Below the pieces are notes generated by a model. It ran no database searches. It saw only the letters and a program-made list of their open reading frames with translations, and was not told the origin of the DNA. Of a stretch of 39,756 bases of DNA, positions 25,680 to 33,265 are shown piece by piece. How positions within the stretch are numbered: position 1 is the first letter of the stretch; each line of letters opens with the position of its first letter. Position numbers and translations under genes: made by a program. The stretch lies in contig PHDB01000033.1 in assembly GCA_002842495.1 (NCBI GenBank), forward strand, positions 1 through 39,756, read 5' to 3'. Source of the DNA: Bacteroidetes bacterium HGW-Bacteroidetes-6. GTDB taxonomy: Bacteria; Bacteroidota; Bacteroidia; Bacteroidales; DTU049.

Positions 25680-27002
25680 TTAAAGCAGTTTAATTTTCAA
25701 AACCTTAGCTGGAAAGGCTCTGACCGCAAAACGCTGATCGATTCGGTATCCTATAAGCCATGCAGTACGTATGTCACTACACATCACATAGGCTGATTGC
25801 CGCTCCGGAACTGTAATTTTGAGATCGGTAAAAAAATCGCCAATCTTTTTGAAGTGATTCATCCCTAGAGGAACAAAACGTTCTCCGGCTTCCCATTTTC
25901 TGACCAATAGCGGAAATTTTATTTCATCTGCACAAAAAAAAGCTGTTTCCGTATCGGTTCGAAGCTCTTCAATGTGGTTAACAGTTGTAAACTCCATCAA
26001 CATTTTCATCGGTAAATCACTGGTATCAAGGTCACTATCGATATACCAGAATTTCGCATCTGTTTCTGCGGTTTTTTCACGAAGGATGAGTCGTCCTCGA
26101 TGAACATGGAGAATTTTTTCAGCCGAAATAAACCGATGTGGCTCCGAATAATCCGAAATATCAAGAATAGTCTGAGCCATTTCGGGTCGAAAACCATGAG
26201 TGAGCAAAAACTGAATCAAAAGTGGTTTTGCCATTGAATGATTTTGCAATTTCAGCAAATCATAGCCTTCTTTTTCGGGATGACCCAACTGCAAAAGCGC
26301 TTCTTCTGTGGCAAAATTTAAAAAACAAAAACTCTGTTGTAAATACGAAACCGACGAAGCAGCTCTGTCAGAAAAACCGGGCAACCACTGTTCAATAAGT
26401 GGAAGCACATTATGTCTGATTCTATTCCGAAGGTATTTATCGCTCTCGTTCGAACTATCTTCGACATAAGCAACCATATTCGCAGCAGCGTAATCGGCAA
26501 TTTCTTTCCTCGAAAAAACCAACATGGGGCGCAACAACAAACGATCCGATTCGCGTATTCCGGCCAATACAGAAAGACCTCCACGCCGATTAAGTCCCAT
26601 AAGTAATGTTTCAACAACATCATCTCTGTTGTGGGCAGTACAGACAAAATCGAATTTGAATTCCAATGCAATACGGTTAAAAAAACCGTATCGTAATTTG
26701 CGGGCAGCATCCTGAATGTTTAATCGGTTGGTTTGCGCAAATTGAATAGTATCAAATTCTTCCACATAAAAATCGCAACCTGCTTCCATAGCAGAATTGT
26801 TCACAAATTCATGATCGCGCAGACTTTCCTCGTTACGCAGATGAAAATTGCAATGAACAACCGCAAACGAAAGTCCGGCACTTGCAAACAAGTGAAACAT
26901 AGTCATGCTATCGATCCCGCCGCTTACTGCAAGCAAATACCGTCGCTCCCTATAATTGTTGTCGAGCGAAGACAAATGACTGCAAAACAATTCCACATTC
27001 AT
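25680..27002 (-). CDS. tilS: tRNA(Ile)-lysidine synthetase TilS
   Basis: The 440-residue cytoplasmic enzyme converts C34 of the AUA-reading tRNA-Ile to lysidine using ATP and lysine; it is essential in most bacteria. The PP-loop SGGIDS is at 26-31. VVHCNFHLRNEES follows, then TAHNRDDVVETLLM (about 121-134), which replaces the usual HHADDQAET variant. DSSNESDKYLRNRIRH (about 182-197) is the tRNA-contact region, and a C-terminal TilS substrate-binding domain extends from about 340. It has no promoter of its own: its ATG overlaps the stop of the upstream 991-residue ATPase gene in an ATGA arrangement, so it depends on that gene's transcript and probably on coupled translation. Confidence 0.95.
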   Translation of the reverse strand: MNVELFCSHLSSLDNNYRERRYLLAVSGGIDSMTMFHLFASAGLSFAVVHCNFHLRNEESLRDHEFVNNSAMEAGCDFYVEEFDTIQFAQTNRLNIQDAARKLRYGFFNRIALEFKFDFVCTAHNRDDVVETLLMGLNRRGGLSVLAGIRESDRLLLRPMLVFSRKEIADYAAANMVAYVEDSSNESDKYLRNRIRHNVLPLIEQWLPGFSDRAASSVSYLQQSFCFLNFATEEALLQLGHPEKEGYDLLKLQNHSMAKPLLIQFLLTHGFRPEMAQTILDISDYSEPHRFISAEKILHVHRGRLILREKTAETDAKFWYIDSDLDTSDLPMKMLMEFTTVNHIEELRTDTETAFFCADEIKFPLLVRKWEAGERFVPLGMNHFKKIGDFFTDLKITVPERQSAYVMCSDIRTAWLIGYRIDQRFAVRAFPAKVLKIKLL

Positions 27003-29974
27003 CGTTCTGTAAAATTTAGCGGATGAATAACTACCAACTGCTCTTTTTCCAAAAACGCTGACAATTGAGTCGGCTTCACTTCAACGCAAGTAGAGTCGCT
27101 CATATTGTAAATGAACAACGAAACATCTTTTCGTTCGGGACGCTTTTCGAACAAATTTCGCCACTGATGGTTCACCAATACTGCCTCACCATTGTCGGGT
27201 CTGATACCAGCAAAAACATACCGGAGGACTACATCTTTATCGTACAAAGCAATAATTCCAGCCGATTCTATAGTTGCCTGAATGGTTTTCGAAGCAGCAT
27301 AAACCGACTTCATCAAATAGTCACGAAGCCTTTCGGTTTTGTCGGCAAGCAAAAACTGATACCAGTTTTTTGATGCTGGGAACATTGCCGACAACGATTG
27401 AGCCAACAAAGAAGCGTCAGACATTTTCGTAACAAGCATATCACTATTTGTTGAAACAACTGAAAACTCAGAATTATAGCCAATATATCTTACTTCGGTT
27501 TCGGTTGTTGCTACCAAACGGGAAAGTTCACGACTTCCTATTCCCCGCTTCCTAAGCCAATCGAGCATCTTCTTTTCATCGCTGCTTACGTCGGCACCCA
27601 ACAATCCCAGCTTCTTATAAAACCAATCCGATACAGGACGCACCTCGCTATATGCCCTGTGCATCTCATCAATTCGAAATCCATTGGGACAAACCAACCT
27701 TGTATCGGAGCTGAAAATCCACTGCGAATCTCTCAGCAAATTGAGAAAATGAGGTGTAAACAACGATGTTTCGCTCCGCACATACGATTCGAAAACATAA
27801 CTGGCTTCGCGATAATTTTCCGGAATACTTCCCAGCATCTGCCATAGAGCAGCCGATGCCGCGATAGTGAGATGCGACAAAAACGAATCGAGTCCCTCTA
27901 TTGTATAATCGTTCATCGATTCCCTCACCAATGGAAAAACTTCCTGTCCTTCGCGAAGTGTTGCTCGTTCACTTTCGCTCAATTGTGTATCGATTGGAAT
28001 CAATTTAATACTATCAGAAACACCAGCTCTTCGCAAAAACAAAGACAATTCATTGTATCCAACACCTTGAGCCGAAAAATATTGAAACAGTTTATTGCTT
28101 ACAAAAAACGCCGGATAAAAAGTCAAAAACTTGTCGAGAAGAGGATTCTGTAAATATGCAGCCGATGGCTTACAAAATTGCTTTTCACCATTGCTATTTA
28201 AAACAACCGGTACACAATCGATTTGTTCAAGCTTCGACACAATACGCATCCGAAGTGTTTCATCGCCTTCGGAATACAATTTATACAACTTCAACCACCA
28301 CGCATTGACCGAAACAGGATTGAATTTCTGAAGCAAGCGCTCAGCTTCCGATATGCCCGGGGCTGTTTCAGGAATTCCCAGCATCCGGAAGAAATTGAGA
28401 CAATCGGCATCGGCAGTCAATTCGGGGTGAACAGTACTGATCCCCATTGACGGCTTCCCAATAAAAATTGCAGGCTGTCCACTTGCCCCAAAAGGCGGCA
28501 AAATATTTTTTCGATGATCTGGAATTATTCGACTGAATCGAAGGTTGTAATAGCGACCTTTGTGTTTCAAATCCCAAAATCGCGGATACAACGCCAGTAT
28601 TTTATAAAGTTGTGCAAAAAAATCAATAGGTTTACGTTGTAGAAATTGTGGATTGTTTGCTATATAGAAAGCCAGCGTATCGATATCGGCAAGACGTAGT
28701 TTATGTGTTTTTCGCAAATAGTTTACAAATTGCTCTTGCTCTAATAATTCACGATCCAGAAAATCGAACCGGTGAAAAACAAGAGCAATGTCTTTTTTCC
28801 CAATCAACCGCAACAACCCCTCATCTTCGGCCAGACATAAATCGGTAACACAAAAGAATTTTCCGCTGGCGCCGGTCAAACATTTTTCGTCGCGAATAAA
28901 TGCATCCAATTCGCTACGAATAGTAGCCGATATAGGGTCACGCATATTGTCGCTCCACGAAAACAGTGCAAAAAATCCAGCATTCAATTTCGAGGATCGC
29001 ATAAGCAAACGAAACATGCTCTTAGTCAAAGCACTTAGCTCGAGCAACAGTTTTTCGTTTTCGGGAGTATGCGATGCTGAGAAAGGAATATTCTCCCTAT
29101 TCGGAGTTGTTGTAAACCGACCATGTATCAGTATGTCGTGTTCGATTCGAAATTGCGTCGGAAAATACACCGACACTTTTCGACTTCCGGATGGCAGGAA
29201 TTCTCCTAAATCGGATATTGAAACAGCAATCGCCACTTCGCCTAATTTACCGGCTTTCTTGTGAAAAAGTAAAAACCGTTTTTGAATTTGCTCCCCCCCC
29301 CTGCTTGTATAAATAGTTTTAGCAAGCAACTGATTTTCATATTTCTCTGTAGCAGCAGACAACACAACCGTTTCGTAACCATCAGAAATCTCGATATGAC
29401 TTATTTGCTGCAAAAACAACAGAAAAGACGAATCCAGATTCAGCAATTCCCAACGCAGATTTGCCAGGAATTCCTTATTCAAGTTTTTTTTGAAAGGCAA
29501 GCGAATCAGCGTAGTGAAACCTATTTCATTTTCAATCTCAACAGATTCCGGGATTTCAAAATCAATGATTCTGTAATGATGACTCCCGCTGTGAATTTCA
29601 GGACTATCGGTGATACCATACACCGACCTAAATCCAATTCCAAATTTTCCAATCTGATTGATATCGGGCAACCCCTTTTTGGTGGTTGAAGCAAAAGTAG
29701 TCACAGCCATCAGATCGCGCTCATCAAATGGATCTCCATTGTGAAGAAAATCAATTCCGGTTTCACTCAAAACAATTTTCACAAAACCAGTTTCTTCAGG
29801 TTTTTTTCGTCGAGCAATGGCATCCTCGGCATTTTGAAGCAATTCTTCAATAAAGTGAAAAGGATCGGAATACAACATCGATAATAGTTGCCCATGCCGA
29901 TTGCCTTTGGCTTTATTGGCTGCCACCGCGATCTTACTTTGTGCGATATGTTCCTGAAGCGAAATACTTTTCAT
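26999..29974 (-). CDS. Sacsin-like GHKL (HSP90-type) ATPase protein of unknown function
   Basis: The 991-residue protein has a sacsin-type Bergerat ATPase at its N terminus. The N-box is FIEELLQNAEDA at 41-52, with Glu44, Asn48 and Asp51. The first glycine box is HNGDPF at 78-83, and QIGKFGIGFRSVYGITDSP (107-125) is the second. These are close to the repeats of eukaryotic sacsin and to bacterial ATP-binding proteins of the same class. The remaining roughly 700 residues contain no motif I recognise and no membrane helix. The start is the ATG at 29974, which lies 8 bases after an exact promoter; an upstream in-frame TTG at 30046 would span that promoter. A run of nine C at 29293-29301 (G in the coding strand) falls at about codon 225. 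The stop overlaps tilS. A chaperone-like or nucleic-acid quality-control role is possible but unproven. Confidence 0.85.
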   Translation of the reverse strand: MKSISLQEHIAQSKIAVAANKAKGNRHGQLLSMLYSDPFHFIEELLQNAEDAIARRKKPEETGFVKIVLSETGIDFLHNGDPFDERDLMAVTTFASTTKKGLPDINQIGKFGIGFRSVYGITDSPEIHSGSHHYRIIDFEIPESVEIENEIGFTTLIRLPFKKNLNKEFLANLRWELLNLDSSFLLFLQQISHIEISDGYETVVLSAATEKYENQLLAKTIYTSRGGEQIQKRFLLFHKKAGKLGEVAIAVSISDLGEFLPSGSRKVSVYFPTQFRIEHDILIHGRFTTTPNRENIPFSASHTPENEKLLLELSALTKSMFRLLMRSSKLNAGFFALFSWSDNMRDPISATIRSELDAFIRDEKCLTGASGKFFCVTDLCLAEDEGLLRLIGKKDIALVFHRFDFLDRELLEQEQFVNYLRKTHKLRLADIDTLAFYIANNPQFLQRKPIDFFAQLYKILALYPRFWDLKHKGRYYNLRFSRIIPDHRKNILPPFGASGQPAIFIGKPSMGISTVHPELTADADCLNFFRMLGIPETAPGISEAERLLQKFNPVSVNAWWLKLYKLYSEGDETLRMRIVSKLEQIDCVPVVLNSNGEKQFCKPSAAYLQNPLLDKFLTFYPAFFVSNKLFQYFSAQGVGYNELSLFLRRAGVSDSIKLIPIDTQLSESERATLREGQEVFPLVRESMNDYTIEGLDSFLSHLTIAASAALWQMLGSIPENYREASYVFESYVRSETSLFTPHFLNLLRDSQWIFSSDTRLVCPNGFRIDEMHRAYSEVRPVSDWFYKKLGLLGADVSSDEKKMLDWLRKRGIGSRELSRLVATTETEVRYIGYNSEFSVVSTNSDMLVTKMSDASLLAQSLSAMFPASKNWYQFLLADKTERLRDYLMKSVYAASKTIQATIESAGIIALYDKDVVLRYVFAGIRPDNGEAVLVNHQWRNLFEKRPERKDVSLFIYNMSDSTCVEVKPTQLSAFLEKEQLVVIHPLNFTER
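29293..29301 (-). repeat. Nine-base homopolymer (G9 in coding strand) inside the sacsin-like ATPase gene
   Basis: A run of nine C on the plus strand encodes the Arg-Gly-Gly stretch at about residues 225-227. Loss or gain of one base would frameshift the remaining three quarters of the gene. It is the longest G/C homopolymer I noticed inside a gene in this window. Confidence 0.7.
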
Positions 29975-29982
29975 GCGACATA

Positions 29983-30014
29983 CAAAGTTACAGCAAATTT
30001 GCAAGTGAAACAAA
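29983..30014 (-). promoter_or_regulatory. Promoter of the sacsin-like ATPase / tilS unit
   Basis: On the minus strand, TTTG (30014-30011), exactly 20 bases, then TAACTTTG (29990-29983) form a consensus Bacteroidota promoter. The -7 element ends 8 bases before the ATG at 29974. The transcript must therefore be nearly leaderless. Confidence 0.8.
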
Positions 30015-30111
30015 AAAGAAACAACCAACATCTGACTATGAAACAACTTCTAAAATATAAGTAGCTGGCTAAAATAAACAAGCAGGGCATATCAAAACCA
30101 AACCAGCCAAG

Positions 30112-30143
30112 TTTCGCAGTAACAGAAAATATTTTTATCTTCG
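30112..30143 (+). promoter_or_regulatory. Promoter of the peptidase-channel operon
   Basis: TTTC at 30112-30115, a 20-base spacer and TATCTTCG at 30136-30143 (seven of eight TAnnTTTG positions) precede the ATG at 30162 by 18 bases. Confidence 0.55.
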
Positions 30144-30161
30144 CAGCAAAACCTATGTAGT

Positions 30162-31544
30162 ATGAAGAAAATTCTGGTATCGATTACTCTTTTAGCGCTG
30201 CCTTTCATCTTTGTTGCGCAGACAATCACTCCCGAAGTGCTTAATAAAATACAAGCCAGCTACAAAGCATCCAATCCCGACAAGGCTGTCATAAACACTC
30301 TGCTCACAACCGATTTTAAGAGCATGACTTCCAATGCTTCCAATACCGTTAAGCCCGACTCCTATTTCAAATATCGTGTAAAATCAGCAGGCATTACCGA
30401 TCAAAAAAGTTCGGGTCGCTGCTGGCTCTTTGCAAGTCTCAATGTTTTTCGTCCGGTGGTAATCGAAAAATACAATCTTTCCGATTTTGAATTTTCACAA
30501 AATTATTTGTTTTTTTTCGACCAGCTTGAAAAAGCCAACCTATTTCTTCAAGGCATTATAGAAACTGCTGATAAACCACTCGAAGATCGCAGAGTAGACT
30601 GGCTTCTCAAAAACGCCATTGGCGACGGTGGAGTTTGGGGTGGATTTGTGAATCTGGTTGACAAATATGGTCTTGTTCCTGCCGAAATCATGCCCGAAAC
30701 CAATAGTAGTAACAATACACGTTATTTGGCATCGATTCTCACTACTATTTTACGGCAGGATGCACTTGAACTCCGTAAAGCATTTGCCGACAAAAAATCG
30801 GCAAACGACATGCAACAATTAAAAATCAAAATGCTCTCTGATGTTTACAAAATTCTGGTTTATAATCTGGGAGAACCTCCAACCACTTTCACCTATCGCT
30901 TTATCGACAAAAGTAAGGTTGCTGGCGAATACAAAGAATACACCCCCCTATCGTTCCGCGAGGAAGTATTGAGTGTAAACACAGCAGATTATATTATGTT
31001 CATGGACGATCCTTCGCGAGAATATTACAAACTTTACGAAATTGAATTCGATCGCAACACACAAGAAGGAACCAATTGGAAGTATATTAACATCCCTGCA
31101 GCCGATATGAAGCCTATGGCTCTAGCCAGCATTCAGGGTGGCGACGCTATGTATTTTTCGTGCGATGTCGGAAAGCAATTCGACAGAACTTCGAGCACCC
31201 TCGATGTAAACAACTACGACTACGAAAGCGTTTATGGAATTAAGCTTACGATGAGCAAGAAGGAACGTATTCAAACTTTCGAAAGCGGAAGCACACACGG
31301 AATGACTTTGGTGGCAGTGGATACCGACAATGGCGACAAACCTGTAAAATGGCTTCTCGAGAACAGTTGGGGAAGTACCGGTTTCGACGGTGGACATTTG
31401 ATTATGACCGATAAGTGGTTCGACGAATATATGTTTAGGATTGTCATCAACAAAAAATATGTCCCGGCGAAAATTCTCGACATTTTAAAGATGAAAGCAA
31501 TCATGCTTCCGCCCTGGGATCCGATGTTTTTGGAGGATAAATAA
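30162..31544 (+). CDS. Exported C1B cysteine peptidase (aminopeptidase C / bleomycin hydrolase-like)
   Basis: The 460-residue protein has a signal peptide (1-20, ending FVAQ) that cytoplasmic PepC lacks, so this form should act in the periplasm or outside. The papain-like triad is visible. The catalytic cysteine is in QKSSGRCWLFASLN (Cys87), the histidine in GSTHGMTL (His379) and the asparagine in ENSWGSTG (Asn401). QNYLFFFDQLEK (113-124) is also typical of bleomycin hydrolases. Length is normal for the family, which forms hexameric barrels and trims peptides from the N terminus. Its stop codon overlaps the next gene's start (TAATG), suggesting translational coupling to a mechanosensitive channel. 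Confidence 0.92.
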   Translation: MKKILVSITLLALPFIFVAQTITPEVLNKIQASYKASNPDKAVINTLLTTDFKSMTSNASNTVKPDSYFKYRVKSAGITDQKSSGRCWLFASLNVFRPVVIEKYNLSDFEFSQNYLFFFDQLEKANLFLQGIIETADKPLEDRRVDWLLKNAIGDGGVWGGFVNLVDKYGLVPAEIMPETNSSNNTRYLASILTTILRQDALELRKAFADKKSANDMQQLKIKMLSDVYKILVYNLGEPPTTFTYRFIDKSKVAGEYKEYTPLSFREEVLSVNTADYIMFMDDPSREYYKLYEIEFDRNTQEGTNWKYINIPAADMKPMALASIQGGDAMYFSCDVGKQFDRTSSTLDVNNYDYESVYGIKLTMSKKERIQTFESGSTHGMTLVAVDTDNGDKPVKWLLENSWGSTGFDGGHLIMTDKWFDEYMFRIVINKKYVPAKILDILKMKAIMLPPWDPMFLEDK

Positions 31545-32815
31545 TGGATCAATTTGCTCAGATTTATAACTGGATCTATCAATACATACTCGGGCTTTCG
31601 CCTGAATGGATGTCGGTTTGGCAACTTACCAATGTAGTACTGTTGGTAGTTTTAGCTCTCATTGCCCTTGCTTCGTACTACATCAACAAGCTCATTCTTT
31701 TCCGAATCCTAAAAATCATCATCCGCAAAACACCCGGGAAGTTTGACGATATTTTTATCAACAAAAAATTTTTGCGGCGTTTGGGTTTTATCATTCCTCT
31801 TGTACTCATCCACAAACTAATCCCTTTCACCATTCCTTTCAACGAAGGATGGATAGGAATAGTGAAGGATGGATGTGAGATTCTTCTGACCTTTTTCACA
31901 CTTACCGCCGGTTATGCTTTGCTCGATAGTTTTTACGATGCTTACCAGCAAATCGACATCAGTAAATATAAACCCATAAAAGGATATTTGCAAATCATCA
32001 AAATCCTGACCGGACTATTTGCAGGCGTTTTTATTCTCTCCATTATTATCAACCAATCTCCTGGTTATTTACTGGGAGGATTGGGTGCCATGACTGCTGT
32101 TTTATTGTTGGTTTTTAAGGATACGATACTTGGATTTGTTGCATCGGTACAGCTTTCATCAAACGATATGGTTCGCCCGGGCGACTGGATTACTGTTGAA
32201 AAATACAAAGCTGATGGAACTGTGATGGAAATAACACTTTCCAGCGTAAAAGTGCAGAATTTCGACAATACATTTGTATTTGTTCCAACCTATGCGTTTG
32301 TATCAGACGCATTTCAGAACTGGCGTGGAATGCAGGATAGTCCCGGCCGTCGTTTAAAACGCTCGGTGAATATCGATGTCAATAGTGTCCGATTTGCAAG
32401 CGACGAAGATTTAGTTCGCTTTGGTAAAATAAAGCTTATTTCCTCGTATATTGCCGAAACACAAAAAGCAATTGAAGATTTCAATAAGTCGATCGATGCC
32501 AGTCCGGAGACAGTTATCAATTTCCGCAGGCAAACCAATATTGGTATCTACAGAGCCTATTTAACGGCCTATCTAAATGAGCATCCAAGGGTGAACAAAA
32601 AACTCACATGCATGGTGAGACAGCTTGCGCCTGCCGATAATGGAATCCCAATTGAAGCCTACGCTTTCATCAAAGACAGGGATTGGGTTGTTTATGAGGG
32701 AATTGTTGCCGACATTTTCGATCACGTTTTAGCTGCAACACGTTTTTTTGACCTTGAAATTTTTCAATCAACTACTGGAACCGATATTCGCAACGCAGTA
32801 CAGCTACTGAAGTAA
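31544..32815 (+). CDS. MscS-family mechanosensitive channel, YbdG-like
   Basis: The 423-residue inner-membrane protein has about five transmembrane segments. The pore-lining helix is followed by the beta-domain signature VFKDTILGFVASVQLSSNDMVRPGDWI (about residues 187-213). DGTVMEITLSSVKVQNFDNT and FVPTYAFVSDAFQNWRGM (about 226-266) come next. The last two, with GRRLKRSVNID, match the YbdG branch of MscS channels, which have an extra cytoplasmic insertion and small conductance. They release osmolytes on hypo-osmotic shock. Its ATG shares one base with the peptidase stop. No terminator of its own was seen before the one at 32911-32944, which is oriented for the opposite strand. Confidence 0.92.
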   Translation: MDQFAQIYNWIYQYILGLSPEWMSVWQLTNVVLLVVLALIALASYYINKLILFRILKIIIRKTPGKFDDIFINKKFLRRLGFIIPLVLIHKLIPFTIPFNEGWIGIVKDGCEILLTFFTLTAGYALLDSFYDAYQQIDISKYKPIKGYLQIIKILTGLFAGVFILSIIINQSPGYLLGGLGAMTAVLLLVFKDTILGFVASVQLSSNDMVRPGDWITVEKYKADGTVMEITLSSVKVQNFDNTFVFVPTYAFVSDAFQNWRGMQDSPGRRLKRSVNIDVNSVRFASDEDLVRFGKIKLISSYIAETQKAIEDFNKSIDASPETVINFRRQTNIGIYRAYLTAYLNEHPRVNKKLTCMVRQLAPADNGIPIEAYAFIKDRDWVVYEGIVADIFDHVLAATRFFDLEIFQSTTGTDIRNAVQLLK

Positions 32816-32910
32816 ATCTTGTTCAATTGCTAGAAAAGCACCCGCATTGCGGAACATCTTTAATTTAATCTGGGGAAAGACCTCACTCTTTCATAAATAA
32901 TTCAGACATT

Positions 32911-32944
32911 AAAAAAAGCCGGAACCATATTCTGATTCCGGCTA
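32911..32944 (-). terminator. Terminator of the minus-strand operon ending at 32991
   Basis: GCCGGAA at 32918-32924 pairs with TTCCGGC at 32936-32942 around an 11-base loop. Seven A precede the stem on the plus strand, which become a U-run in the minus direction. It ends transcription of the small membrane protein gene, 47 bases past its stop. A weaker effect on the channel gene's transcript from the other side is possible. Confidence 0.85.
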
Positions 32945-32970
32945 CATAAATATATCAGATAAAATATAGA

Positions 32971-32977
32971 GGGGGGG
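32971..32977. repeat. Seven-base G tract near the end of the minus-strand operon
   Basis: GGGGGGG lies between the stop codon of the 78-residue protein and the terminator hairpin. Its role is unknown; it may be a simple homopolymer. Confidence 0.6.
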
Positions 32978-32990
32978 CTTTTAAATAGGT

Positions 32991-33227
32991 TTAGAAAATA
33001 TGCTCAGCTCGAACTGAATGGCTTGTATTTTTGATGTATTCGCAAGGTAGTTCAATTAAGTTGGACAAATTTGTTTCATCGGTCATTTTTACTTTTAAAT
33101 TCGAGTTACTGCCGTTTGAATATCGAGCATCGCCTGTTTGACTCACATTGGGATGAAGAACCCAAAGCAAAAACAGGAGCAATATTGCAGATAGAACTAT
33201 CAAAACAGTAAAAACTTTAATTTTCAT
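32991..33227 (-). CDS. Small single-pass membrane protein (78 residues), unknown function
   Basis: The protein has a strongly hydrophobic N-terminal segment (about residues 4-24, FTVLIVLSAILLLFLLWVL). A polar C-terminal half of about 50 residues follows, with one cysteine and no recognised motif. It begins 38 bases after the stop of the 897-residue T9SS protein and is followed by a strong terminator, so it is most likely the last gene of that transcript. The length, clean start, hydrophobic helix and terminator support a real gene. The family is unknown to me; the segment could be an uncleaved anchor or a signal peptide without a clear cleavage site. Confidence 0.6.
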   Translation of the reverse strand: MKIKVFTVLIVLSAILLLFLLWVLHPNVSQTGDARYSNGSNSNLKVKMTDETNLSNLIELPCEYIKNTSHSVRAEHIF

Positions 33228-33265
33228 TGCTGTAGTACATTTTTCAAAACAAAAGGGATTTTTGC

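Noticed and set aside
28788..29264. A 158-residue plus-strand ORF opposite the sacsin-like ATPase
   Set aside because: It is antisense to a well-supported gene with conserved GHKL motifs, has no recognisable domain and no promoter.
30015..30046. Extended N terminus of the sacsin-like protein from an in-frame TTG at 30046
   Set aside because: The extension would be transcribed only from upstream of the exact promoter at 30014-29983 and would add a 24-residue hydrophobic stretch not expected for this cytoplasmic family.
30061..30120. Imperfect inverted repeat TGGCT...AGCCA upstream of the peptidase gene
   Set aside because: The stem is only five base pairs with a loop of about forty bases; it is too weak to call a riboswitch or operator.
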